A stretch of DNA of 64,000 bases from Paraburkholderia phytofirmans OLGA172 (GTDB taxonomy: Bacteria; Pseudomonadota; Gammaproteobacteria; Burkholderiales; Burkholderiaceae), in NCBI RefSeq assembly GCF_001634365.1, contig NZ_CP014578.1:2480001-2544000 (forward strand). Reading direction: 5' to 3'. Below the pieces are notes generated by a model. That model was given only the letters and a program-made list of their open reading frames with translations, had not been told where the DNA came from and did not search any database. The translations under genes and the position numbers were made by a program. Below, piece after piece: positions 1-8,973 of the stretch; within the stretch, counting starts at the first letter, position 1, and every line of letters begins with the position of its first letter.

Positions 1-1041
1 CACATAGACGTTGCCGTGCGCATCCACGCCGACGCCGGTCAGACCGTTGAAGCGCTGCGGTCCCGGCTTGCCGGGGACGCCGCTGAAAATACCGCCGCGT
101 TCGCCGAGCGAGCCCGACTCCGCGTAACGGCCATTGCTCTTGCTGAAGAACAGCACTTGCTGACGCGGACCGTTGTCGGCGATCAGAACGCGGCCTTGTG
201 CATCGACAGCGATATCGACCGCGACCGAATCGGCGGGCAGCGTGAAGGTTTCGTCGATACGCTTGCCGGCGGCGGTGTAGTGCTCCACATGGGGCGCCTT
301 ATCATTGCGCGTACCGCTCAATACCCAAAGCGTGCCGTCGGGGGCGAGCGCAATGCGGCCCGGTTCGTGCACGGTCCAGGTGGTTTTCTGCTGCATCGAC
401 TCCGCGTCATACACCTCGATGCGATCGCGCGCGGTGTTCGCCGCGTAAAGCGTGGTGTCATTCGCCGCCAGACCGCCGATTTCGGCACTCGTGCCGGTCG
501 GCACTTCGTTCATCATCAGAAAGCCGGCTGCCAGTTGCGCATGCGGGTCCGCGCCGTTCGCGGCCGGCTGGAACGGCGCGGCGCGCTTCGGATCGGCGAT
601 CAGCCGGCGCGAAATACCGAACCATTGCTTGCCCTTTTCCGGCCACACACCCTGCTCGACCAGACGTCCCTTTTCGTTGCCGACCGCGATCGCCACGAAG
701 GCGTACTTGCGATTCACCGCGATCGCGCTGCCGCCGCCGTTGCCCCAACCGTGCGTGCCGCCCGCGAAGCCCAGCATCTTGCCGTTCTGGTAGACGCTCG
801 CTTCGGCGCCGCTTTCGTCCCACGGTGCGTTCGTATAAACCTTGCCGTCGGGTGCGACCGCAATCGCCGTGATGTTGATCTGCGTCCACGTGCCGTCGCC
901 GAAACCGAAGGTGTTGCCGACCCAGGAATTTTTCGCGTTCAACACGGTTTCCGCGGATGCCGTGAAGCTGACCGATGCCGCCGTCATGCCGGCCGCACAG
1001 GCGAGTACAGCAAACCAGGTTTTGAACGTGAAACGGGCCAA
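1..1041 (-). CDS. Secreted NHL/beta-propeller repeat protein, 3' end outside window
   Basis: The reading frame stays open from a TTG at 1041 to the window edge, so at least 347 residues are visible and the C-terminus is missing. The TTG is chosen because a GGAGG ribosome site lies 7 nt upstream (1049-1053) and a signal peptide follows at once (MARFTFKTWFAVLACAAGM..., probable cleavage near FTASA/ETV). The mature part repeats blocks such as ALAPDGTLWVLSGT, DIAVDAQGRVLIADNG and VGVDAHGNVYV, which are typical of NHL or SMP-30-like propellers. Such proteins bind ligands or act as lactonases, but no catalytic residue can be assigned. The neighbouring exopolysaccharide genes suggest an envelope role, which is inference only. 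Confidence 0.75.
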   Translation of the reverse strand, partial: MARFTFKTWFAVLACAAGMTAASVSFTASAETVLNAKNSWVGNTFGFGDGTWTQINITAIAVAPDGKVYTNAPWDESGAEASVYQNGKMLGFAGGTHGWGNGGGSAIAVNRKYAFVAIAVGNEKGRLVEQGVWPEKGKQWFGISRRLIADPKRAAPFQPAANGADPHAQLAAGFLMMNEVPTGTSAEIGGLAANDTTLYAANTARDRIEVYDAESMQQKTTWTVHEPGRIALAPDGTLWVLSGTRNDKAPHVEHYTAAGKRIDETFTLPADSVAVDIAVDAQGRVLIADNGPRQQVLFFSKSNGRYAESGSLGERGGIFSGVPGKPGPQRFNGLTGVGVDAHGNVYV

Positions 1042-1801
1042 AGTAATTCCTCCAATCCGGGCCGTGCCGCGATCGGGCACATAGCCCGCGCGGATGCAAA
1101 ATCCAATGAAGTGACAGCAGAGACCGCTAGAAGCGACGCGAGAACGTGAGACTGATTCACGCCAGGCACGACATATAAGACGAGGCTTTGAGGCAAGGCT
1201 CGCCGCAGAGCCGTCACTCGGCCGCGAGCCCGGTCGAACGCGACCCGGTCGAACGCGAGTACCAAGCGCGAGTCCGGTCGAGCGCGACCCGGTCGAACGC
1301 GACCCGGTCCAAGAGCACTGAGCGCGTGACACACGCGCCCGCCCTGGCCGCCCAATCCGCACGGCTCACATTACGCGGAAAAAACGCCGCGACGAAAATC
1401 GAAAATAATTCAAAAATATTCGACGCTTTAAGCGTTGTGAAAGAAAGTGATTTAAAAATTGATTAAATTAAAATAAACACGGAACCCTGCATCCCGTAGC
1501 GCCCGCACACTCATCTTTACCGATGCACTCTGATGCCGACGGCACTTCTTACGCATTACGACAATTTCAGGTCGCAAGCATAAAAAACTATTGAGAATGG
1601 ATAACGAAACACCCTGTTGCAATCTGATTCATTTATCCATTTCATTCCCGTTTTTTCATCAATTTCTTTTGCCTAGAATCGATTGCACTCCCGTTGCGAC
1701 GCGAAGCGACCGCGCCCCTGTTTTCTTAGGCCCTGTTCTTGACTTGAAAAGGCTCGCGCGATCCTTCGCCAGGCTCATCCGCTTCACACCATGGACGGTT
1801 C
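1042..1801. promoter_or_regulatory. 760-bp divergent intergenic region with AT-rich core
   Basis: This gap separates the minus-strand propeller gene from the plus-strand acyltransferase, so it should carry both promoters. It holds a 15-bp tandem repeat block (1229-1310) and an AT-rich core at about 1380-1480 in an otherwise GC-rich genome. A second AT-rich stretch lies near 1560-1680. Short open frames here (for example 1188-1466) look like chance: they run through the repeat and have no ribosome site. No single promoter can be assigned with confidence. Confidence 0.5.
1229..1310. repeat. 15-bp tandem repeat, about five imperfect copies
   Basis: The unit CCCGGTCGAACGCGA occurs back to back with small changes: copies start near 1229 and 1244, a degenerate one near 1259, and further copies near 1272 and 1287. 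A truncated copy ends near 1310. It is not part of any credible gene and sits between the promoters of two divergent genes. Confidence 0.8.
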
Positions 1802-2890
1802 ATGACTGCTAGCGCATTGCCCTTAGCGCCCTCCCACTCACGCCGCATCGTGCAGCTCGACGGCTTGCGCGCCATCGCCGTGCTCGCGGTATTCGCCCAG
1901 CACGCGCTGAAAGCGCCGCTGTGGATGGGCGTCGATCTGTTTTTTGTTTTGAGCGGTTTTCTGATTACCGGCATCCTGCTCGAACGCAAGGCGCGTCAGC
2001 AGTCGTATTTCGGCTACTTCTATGCGCGCCGCGCGCGGCGCATCCTGCCGCCTTATTTGCTGCTGATGGTGGTGTCGTCGATTCTGTTCGGCTTCGGTTG
2101 GGCGCAGCACTGGCAGTGGTACGCGTTCTTCGCGACCAATATTGGCGACGCGCTCAATCAAAGCGGTCACGACAGCCTGAATGTGCTGTGGTCGCTGGCG
2201 GTCGAAGAGCAGTTCTATATTGTCTGGCCGTTCGTGATCCTGTTGCTGCCCGAACGCGTGCTCGGCTACGTGGCGGCCGCGTTGATCATTCTGGTGCCGG
2301 TACTGCGGGCGCTCGCCACGCCCTGGTTCGATTCGTTCTGGCCGATCTATTACCTGACGCCGTTCCGCATGGACCTGCTGGCGGCCGGCGCGCTGCTCGC
2401 GGTCGCCGTACGGCGCGATCGCAATGCACTCGAGCCGTTCAAGGGCCTCGCCGTACTCGGTTTCTTTGCTGCGCTGGCGGTGCTTGCGTGGCTGCATCTG
2501 CACTACCCGCGGTTTCGCGCGGCGAATACACCGCTTTCGAACGCCGCGCTCTACAGCGTTTCGTTGCTGCTCTGCACTTCCGTCGTGGTCATCGCCCTGC
2601 AAAGCAAGGGCATCGTCAAGCGGCTGCTGTGCAACCCCGTGCTGGTCTATATCGGCACCATCAGCTACACGATTTATCTGATTCACCTGAGCGTGCTGTA
2701 CACGCTGTGGCCGCTGCATCTGAACCGCTATCTGAGCGCGGCGCTCGCGCTCGCGATCACCCTCGCGTACGCCAGCATCACGTGGTTTGTGTTCGAAAAG
2801 CGGTTGATCTTCGGCTCGGCAGGCCAAGCCCGGACGCCGGCCGGCAGCCTTTCGGGGGGCGCGTCGCAAGCGCCGCAAAGCCGCGCATGA
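1802..2890 (+). CDS. Acyltransferase 3 (OafA/YrhL-like) membrane O-acyltransferase
   Basis: This 362-residue polytopic inner-membrane protein has the family signature QLDGLRAIAVLAVFAQHA near residues 19-36, followed by about ten hydrophobic segments and the conserved RRARRILPPY loop near residue 75. Members move acetyl or other acyl groups onto sugars of surface polysaccharides. The next gene, an SGNH hydrolase, overlaps it by ATGA, so the pair should act together. Cepacian is known to be acetylated, so modification of that polymer is the likely job. Length is normal for the transmembrane part alone; many relatives carry the SGNH domain on the same chain. Confidence 0.88.
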   Translation: MTASALPLAPSHSRRIVQLDGLRAIAVLAVFAQHALKAPLWMGVDLFFVLSGFLITGILLERKARQQSYFGYFYARRARRILPPYLLLMVVSSILFGFGWAQHWQWYAFFATNIGDALNQSGHDSLNVLWSLAVEEQFYIVWPFVILLLPERVLGYVAAALIILVPVLRALATPWFDSFWPIYYLTPFRMDLLAAGALLAVAVRRDRNALEPFKGLAVLGFFAALAVLAWLHLHYPRFRAANTPLSNAALYSVSLLLCTSVVVIALQSKGIVKRLLCNPVLVYIGTISYTIYLIHLSVLYTLWPLHLNRYLSAALALAITLAYASITWFVFEKRLIFGSAGQARTPAGSLSGGASQAPQSRA

Positions 2891-3618
2891 GACGCCGCGC
2901 GTGGCTCGCCGCGAGCGTGTCGGTCGTTGCGTCGGTGCTGGTTTCGCTGGCACTGGATGCGCATGCCGGAAGCCCGGCAACGCAGGTGCTGGTGGACGCC
3001 TACGGCGATTCGACCACACTCGGCATTACTTGCAGCAACGGCCATTGCGGACCCCAGGCGCAAAACGCCGTGTCGTATCTGCAGAATGAATTGCAAGCCC
3101 AGCACGGCCAACGGGTACGCGTCGCGAACTACGGCGTGGGCGGCACAACGGCCACCCAGCTGCGCGACGGCACCGGCAACCGCCGCGCCGGCCCGACTGC
3201 CGGCCTGCCGTGGCAGGAACGGCTCGCTGCTTCGTCCGCGCAGATCGTGTTGATCAACTACGGCATCAACGAAGTGATGCAGAACCAGACGCCCGAGCAG
3301 TTTTACGCGGCCGAAACAACGCTCGTGAAAACCGCCCGTGCGCTCGGCAAAGAGGCAGTGCTGCAGACCTCGAACCCGATGCCCGACAACCGCCTCAACG
3401 CGCGGCTCGCCGCGATGGTCGCGATGACGCGCCGCGTGGCTGCCGAACAGCAGGTGCCGCTCGTCGATCAGTTCGCTTACGTCAGCAATCTGCCGGACTG
3501 GAAGACGCTGATGTCCGACGGCGCGCATCCGAAGCCGGGCTTGTACCGGCTCAAGGCCGAGCAGGATTTTCAGGTCGTCGATCCGCTGGTGCGGCGACTG
3601 CTGGACGGCACGCTCTGA
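2887..3618 (+). CDS. Exported SGNH/GDSL hydrolase, partner of the acyltransferase
   Basis: The start at 2887 overlaps the acyltransferase stop as ATGA, implying translational coupling. The 243-residue product begins with a signal peptide (MRRRAWLAASVSVVASVLVS, cleavage near DAHAG). It shows all SGNH blocks: AYGDSTTLG with nucleophile Ser42, a Gly in NYGVGGTTA, Asn in INYGINEV, and the Asp211/His214 pair in SDGAHP. It should work in the periplasm as the soluble half of an acyl-transfer or deacylation pair acting on polysaccharide. A longer open frame exists upstream (from 1921), but that part is a shadow of the acyltransferase. Confidence 0.87.
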   Translation: MRRRAWLAASVSVVASVLVSLALDAHAGSPATQVLVDAYGDSTTLGITCSNGHCGPQAQNAVSYLQNELQAQHGQRVRVANYGVGGTTATQLRDGTGNRRAGPTAGLPWQERLAASSAQIVLINYGINEVMQNQTPEQFYAAETTLVKTARALGKEAVLQTSNPMPDNRLNARLAAMVAMTRRVAAEQQVPLVDQFAYVSNLPDWKTLMSDGAHPKPGLYRLKAEQDFQVVDPLVRRLLDGTL

Positions 3619-4716
<1,098 letters not shown>

Positions 4717-5023
4717 GCGATCTTTTGTGCCGCGCCACGGCGTTCGGGCTTTCTTCGATAGTGGAAAAGGCCTTTGCGTGCGTGGCCGGTAACGAATCAG
4801 AGATTCTTTCGTGTCGAGCTGGACTGGACTGTATGGTCTGGCTTTTAAGCTAAAAAACGACAAAAAGTCGAGTTATTTAGCTGAAAAACGACAAATATCA
4901 AATTCGTCGCCGCAAACTTAGCTCGTTCGCGACAAATCCGTTCGCCAGCGCTCCAAGCAAACTTAGCTGAAAAACGACAAATTAGGTAGAATCTAAGCTC
5001 GATAGCGACATTCAGGCACCGAC
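4717..5023. promoter_or_regulatory. AT-rich control region of the AbiEi-Fic gene
   Basis: The 307-bp gap after gmd contains five of the six 21-bp direct repeats described separately. It is clearly more AT-rich than its surroundings. A plausible sigma-70 promoter lies inside it. A short palindrome, CGAC-N5-GTCG, lies at 4858-4870 at the edge of the first repeat. The first 130 bp show no recognisable gmd terminator. Confidence 0.7.
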
Positions 5024-5055
5024 ATGCCCCTTTCCTTAGCGGAAAAACGACTTTC
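4845..5055 (+). repeat. Six 21-bp direct repeats, probable operator array
   Basis: Six copies share the pattern TTAGCT-N6-CGACAAA. They lie at 4845-4865, 4876-4896, 4917-4937, 4962-4982, 4993-5013 and 5035-5055. The centre N6 varies (AAAAAA, GAAAAA, CGTTCG, GAAAAA, CGATAG, GAAAAA) while both flanks are kept, as expected for a protein that contacts two half-sites. Start-to-start distances are 31, 41, 45, 31 and 42 bp, mostly close to whole helical turns. The fourth copy overlaps a possible -35, the fifth overlaps the likely transcription start, and the sixth lies inside codons 4-11 of the gene. Confidence 0.8.
4963..4992 (+). promoter_or_regulatory. Putative sigma-70 promoter of the AbiEi-Fic gene
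   Basis: TAGAAT at 4987-4992 is a good -10 match, and TTAGCT at 4963-4968, with an 18-bp spacer, is a weak -35 that is also part of the fourth repeat. Transcription would start near 4999, inside the fifth repeat, giving a leader of about 25 nt. Binding of a repressor to repeats four and five would block polymerase directly. Confidence 0.4.
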
Positions 5056-6529
5056 GGACGAAATCCTGTTTGCGACCGGCGATCCGACGTCTGACCGCAG
5101 CCTTCAGCGGAGCGCGAAAGAAGGCCATCTGAAACGCGTCGCCGCCGGCGTCTACGTCCAGTCGGGCACCGATGAGGAAATCGCCGGCAGAATCCAGCGA
5201 AACTGGCAGAAGCTCGCCGCGCATGCGGTGCCCGGCGCCGTTGTCTCCCATCGCAGCGCATTCGGGGGCGGCATCACGCCGTCGGCTGAAGTCGTGCTGT
5301 CTCATCCAACACGATTCAACCGGCGCATTCGCTATCCGGGCCTCACCCTGGTGCTGCTGAAAGGCCCCGGTCCGCAGCCTCGCGATCTGCGTCTTGGTTC
5401 GCTCGACCTTTACTGGGCCTCACAAGAACGTGCGCTTCTCGAAAATCTGGGTCGAGCGTCAGCGACGGCACGGGCAGCACGCGATGACATCGAAGAACGC
5501 CTGATTACCTGCCTTAACGCGAGCAAGGAGGCGGGACTCAATCAAATTCGCGACCGTGCTCGTGAACTCGTCGAACCGCTCGGCGCGAAAACCAGTTACG
5601 ACACACTCAATGGTTTGATCGGTGCGCTGCTGAGCACGCATTCAAAGGGTGTACTCAACAAAACGAAAGCGGGGCTGGCCATCGCCCAGGGCGCCCCAAT
5701 CGACATGGAGCGCATGAGTCTTTTCGACTCGCTCGCCACAGCGCTACGCACGGCGGTACTACCAGATATCGCCGACATAGCCGATCAGGGCAACGGCCGT
5801 ATCCATTTCGCCTTCCTTGAATCGTACTTTTCCAACTACGTCGAGGGCACGCGGTTCTCTGTGGAGGAAGCCGAGGGCATCGTGCTGCGCAACCAGATTG
5901 TCGCGCAACGCCCTAAGGATTCGCATGACATCCTCGGCGTGTTCAATCTCGCGTATCGGAGCGAAACCCGGGCGATGGTGCCGCCCGCCGGGGAAGATTT
6001 CGTCGATGTGCTTCAGGAGCGCCATCGAATCATGCTTGAACGCAGACCGGAGGTCGACCCTGGCAACCTCAAACTCGAGGCGAACTACGCGGGCACGACC
6101 CAATTTGTTCAGCCATCCCACGTGCGCGGAACCCTTGCCGAAGGATCTCGTCTTGCGCTGTCAATTCCTGAGGGTATGGCAAGGGCGATCTACTACCTCT
6201 TCCTCGTCGCCGAGGTCCATCCCTTCGCGGACGGCAATGGACGTCTGTCCAGATTGGTCATGAATGCTGAGTTGTCGCGTGGCGAACGCTGCCGCATCAT
6301 CATCCCGACACTTTTCCACCCGCAGTTCGTGGATTGTCTGCGAGCCCTTACGCAAAGTGGGCGCCCGGAGCCACTCATCACCGCCCTGTCTCGAATGGCC
6401 AACTGGTCCGCCGGATTCGACTACGCCGACGTTGCAAGCCTCATATCCAGCATGAGAGTCGCTCACGCATTCGAAGAGTCCCCTGCCGAGTTCCGGCTTC
6501 TCAACGCCGACGGCAGCCGGGCCACTTGA
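5024..6529 (+). CDS. AbiEi-like antitoxin domain fused to Fic AMP-transferase (possible single-chain toxin-antitoxin)
   Basis: The 501-residue product has two parts. Residues 5-60 (DRSLQRSAKEGHLKRVAAGV...) resemble the winged-helix start of AbiEi-type antitoxins, and the next stretch (AVVSHRSAFGGG..., near 70-130) matches the rest of that fold. Residues about 250-460 form a Fic domain with the complete catalytic motif HPFADGNGR at 399-407 (His399), so AMP transfer to a target protein is expected. The stretch SNYVEG at 270-275 fits the [S/T]xxxE[G/N] inhibitory helix, placed N-terminal to the core as in class II Fic proteins, so the enzyme may be self-inhibited by Glu274. No separate antitoxin gene adjoins it. 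It sits between convergent polysaccharide genes and has softer base composition than its neighbours, suggesting transfer. The repeats in front fit autoregulation by its own N-terminus. Confidence 0.85.
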   Translation: MPLSLAEKRLSDEILFATGDPTSDRSLQRSAKEGHLKRVAAGVYVQSGTDEEIAGRIQRNWQKLAAHAVPGAVVSHRSAFGGGITPSAEVVLSHPTRFNRRIRYPGLTLVLLKGPGPQPRDLRLGSLDLYWASQERALLENLGRASATARAARDDIEERLITCLNASKEAGLNQIRDRARELVEPLGAKTSYDTLNGLIGALLSTHSKGVLNKTKAGLAIAQGAPIDMERMSLFDSLATALRTAVLPDIADIADQGNGRIHFAFLESYFSNYVEGTRFSVEEAEGIVLRNQIVAQRPKDSHDILGVFNLAYRSETRAMVPPAGEDFVDVLQERHRIMLERRPEVDPGNLKLEANYAGTTQFVQPSHVRGTLAEGSRLALSIPEGMARAIYYLFLVAEVHPFADGNGRLSRLVMNAELSRGERCRIIIPTLFHPQFVDCLRALTQSGRPEPLITALSRMANWSAGFDYADVASLISSMRVAHAFEESPAEFRLLNADGSRAT

Positions 6530-6541
6530 GCGCGGCCCGGC
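6516..6541. terminator. GC-rich inverted repeat between convergent Fic gene and bceK
   Basis: GCCGGGCC at 6516-6523 pairs perfectly with GGCCCGGC at 6534-6541 across a 10-nt loop that contains the Fic stop codon. No T-run follows, so it is a structural barrier between converging transcripts rather than a classic intrinsic terminator. Confidence 0.45.
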
Positions 6542-6550
6542 ATGGGCCAC

Positions 6551-7717
6551 TTAATGCACCCCACCCGCCGCAATCGCCTCGCCATACACCGACGCCACCC
6601 GCTTCGCGATCACCGAGTTATCGAAGTTCTCGCGTGCATAGCGGCGGCAAGCCTCGGCATCCGGCAACTTTAGCGAGCCGTTCAACGCGCCTGCCAGACC
6701 TTCCGCAATCGCCTTCGCGCCCGTCTCCGGCAACACCAGATTCGGCGACAAACCCGCCACCGCTTCCGGCAAACCGCCCACCGGCGTCACCAGCACGGGC
6801 GTGCCCGAAGCCAGCGATTCAACGGTAATCAGCCCGAAGCCCTCCAGCGCCACCGTGGGCACCACGCTGATATTTGCCGCACGGTACAACGCCGCCAGAT
6901 GCTGATCGGGCACGAAACCCAACAGCTTCACATTGTCCTCGAGACCCGCCGCGGTGATACGCGCCTGCAGCTCGCCTTCGAGCCGCCCCTTGCCCGCGAT
7001 CAGCAGCAGCACATCGGGTTCCGTGCGCTTGAGCAGTTTCACCGCATCGATCAGATCTTCGAGGCCCATGCGGCGCACCAGACGCCGCACGGCCAGCACG
7101 ATCGGCCGGTCTTGCGGCAATTGCAGCTTCAGGCGCGCCTCGGCCGGTGTGAGCGGCAGATTGAACTGCTCGACATCCACGCAGCCCGGCACGACGCGTA
7201 CACGATCCGGTGAAATGCGATAGCGCGAAGTCAGAATCTTGCCGAACGCCTCCGACAACACGATCAGCCGCGACGAACGCGCATACACCGATTGCTCCAG
7301 ATAGCGCTTGGCGCGCTGGCCGAGCGAATCGGCGCCCTCCACATGACTCTCGTCGGCCCACGGTCCCTGAAAATGCGAGACCTGCGGAATGCCCCGCGTC
7401 ACGTCGAGCCCCGGAAACGTGTACAGCGCAAAGTGCGACGAAATCACGTCGGGGCGCGAGGTGCTGAGCTCCTGGCGCAGCGCGCGGCGTGCCGCCATCA
7501 GCCGCAGCGGCAGCGATTGCGCGGCGGAGCCGAAACCGTTGATCGCGCCGCCGGTGTCCGCGGCGACTTTGGGCGAGCCGGCCACCACGCCGCGCACCGC
7601 GACGCCCGCGCCCGGCAGCGCGCCGACCAGCGAGTAATACATGCGGTCGAGGCCGCCCGCGCGCTCGGGAAACCAGTGCATCCCGATCTGCAGCGATTTG
7701 ATTGAACTCGTCGTCAT
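6551..7717 (-). CDS. bceK: GT4-family glycosyltransferase (BceK-like)
   Basis: This 388-residue GT-B-fold enzyme is the last gene of the minus-strand operon. It has the N-terminal acceptor domain start IGMHWFPERAGGLDRM with the glycine loop, and the nucleotide-sugar site E292GFGLITVE300 (the E-x7-E motif of GT4 retaining enzymes), followed by SLASGTPVLVTPVGGLPE. It should add one sugar to the lipid-linked repeat unit at the cytoplasmic face. Its ATG overlaps the stop of the upstream gene by 4 bp. The symbol is assigned from operon order; donor and acceptor cannot be read from sequence. Confidence 0.88.
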   Translation of the reverse strand: MTTSSIKSLQIGMHWFPERAGGLDRMYYSLVGALPGAGVAVRGVVAGSPKVAADTGGAINGFGSAAQSLPLRLMAARRALRQELSTSRPDVISSHFALYTFPGLDVTRGIPQVSHFQGPWADESHVEGADSLGQRAKRYLEQSVYARSSRLIVLSEAFGKILTSRYRISPDRVRVVPGCVDVEQFNLPLTPAEARLKLQLPQDRPIVLAVRRLVRRMGLEDLIDAVKLLKRTEPDVLLLIAGKGRLEGELQARITAAGLEDNVKLLGFVPDQHLAALYRAANISVVPTVALEGFGLITVESLASGTPVLVTPVGGLPEAVAGLSPNLVLPETGAKAIAEGLAGALNGSLKLPDAEACRRYARENFDNSVIAKRVASVYGEAIAAGGVH

Positions 7718-8973
7718 GACTGTTGCCCCTGTGCGTTCTGAGAATGGTGATGAATTGTCTGTCCGGCTAGCGTGTTCAGCGTCAGCGCGTCGCTCCTGGC
7801 CACTGTCGCAGCTTCTGTTTCGCTACGCCGACGGTCCTTCTGCTGCCCGGCCAGTTGCCGGTACAGCGCGATATATTGCGCAGCCATCCGCGCCCAGCCG
7901 AAGCCGGTCGCGAGTTCGTTGGCTGCGATGCCCATCGCGCGGCGCGCGTCGTCGTTGTCAGCAAGACGCGCCACTGCGCCGGCCAATGCCTTGGGATCGT
8001 CCGGATCGTCGAGCACGATGCCGCATTCCGGCGTGATGATTTCTGCGCCGCCCGCCGTGCGCGCCGTGACCACCGGCAGGCCTGCGGCCATCGCTTCGAG
8101 CAGCGAGAGGCTCATCGCCTCGTAACGCGACGGGAACACGAATGCATCGACCGAATGCATCAGCACCGGCATTTCTTTGACAAGACCGAGAAAATGCACG
8201 CGATGCGCAATGCCGAGCGCCTTCGCTTCTTCTGGATACGGGCTGCCTGGCAGAAACCCGGCCACTGCGATCTGCACGTGCTCGGGCAGATGCTTGAGCG
8301 CCTGCAATACCGTGCCGAGGTTTTTGCGCGGCGTGCGCAGGTCACCAACGAACAGCAGCAGGAAAGCATCCGCAGGCAAACCGAATTTCGCGCGGTCTCC
8401 CGTCGCGGCCGCGAAGCCTTGCGTATCGACACCGTTGTAAATCACGTCGACCCGGTTATGAGGCGTCAACCCGATCGCGCGAATTTCATCGGCGACCTTT
8501 TGCGACACCGCCGTGATCACTTTCGAGCGCCGGTAAGCCCAGCGCTCGAGCAACGCATTGCAGCGCGTATAGACCGACTGATACGCGGACCACACGCCTT
8601 TGGTGAGGCCGAACGGGTAGTACTTGCTGCCGAACCAGCCGCTATGCACGAAGTGCGAGGTGTTGACGTCGGCGGGCATCCACGTGATGAAGCCGTTCAC
8701 GTGCAGCACGTCGTATTCCCCGCGATGCGCGCGCAGCCACATCGCGCTCTTGAACGCGAACACCTGCTGGCGCAGCAGATTGGTGGGCCACCAGCGGCCG
8801 ATTTTCATCGGCGCCCAGCGTACGTTCGGATGCGCGAGCAAATCCGGCGCGACGTGCGATGCAACCAGTGTGACCTCGATGTTCTCATCGAGGGCGGCGC
8901 GCGCAATCTCGTGGTTGACGCGCCCCTGGCCGTCGTTATGGCGCACGACGTGCGTGACAATGGCGACTCTCAA
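7714..8973 (-). CDS. bceJ: GT4-family glycosyltransferase (BceJ-like)
   Basis: The 419-residue product starts MRVAIVTHVVRHNDGQGRVN, a GT-B N-terminal strand and glycine-rich loop. It carries the E285AMSLSLLE293 donor-site motif followed by AMAAGLPVVTARTAGGAEII. A C-terminal tail of about 40 residues after the fold (QQKDRRRSETEAATVARSDA and on) is polar and probably disordered. ATGA overlaps with both the upstream polymerase gene and the downstream glycosyltransferase indicate coupled translation. It should add one sugar of the cepacian-type repeat; which one cannot be told. Confidence 0.87.
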   Translation of the reverse strand: MRVAIVTHVVRHNDGQGRVNHEIARAALDENIEVTLVASHVAPDLLAHPNVRWAPMKIGRWWPTNLLRQQVFAFKSAMWLRAHRGEYDVLHVNGFITWMPADVNTSHFVHSGWFGSKYYPFGLTKGVWSAYQSVYTRCNALLERWAYRRSKVITAVSQKVADEIRAIGLTPHNRVDVIYNGVDTQGFAAATGDRAKFGLPADAFLLLFVGDLRTPRKNLGTVLQALKHLPEHVQIAVAGFLPGSPYPEEAKALGIAHRVHFLGLVKEMPVLMHSVDAFVFPSRYEAMSLSLLEAMAAGLPVVTARTAGGAEIITPECGIVLDDPDDPKALAGAVARLADNDDARRAMGIAANELATGFGWARMAAQYIALYRQLAGQQKDRRRSETEAATVARSDALTLNTLAGQTIHHHSQNAQGQQS

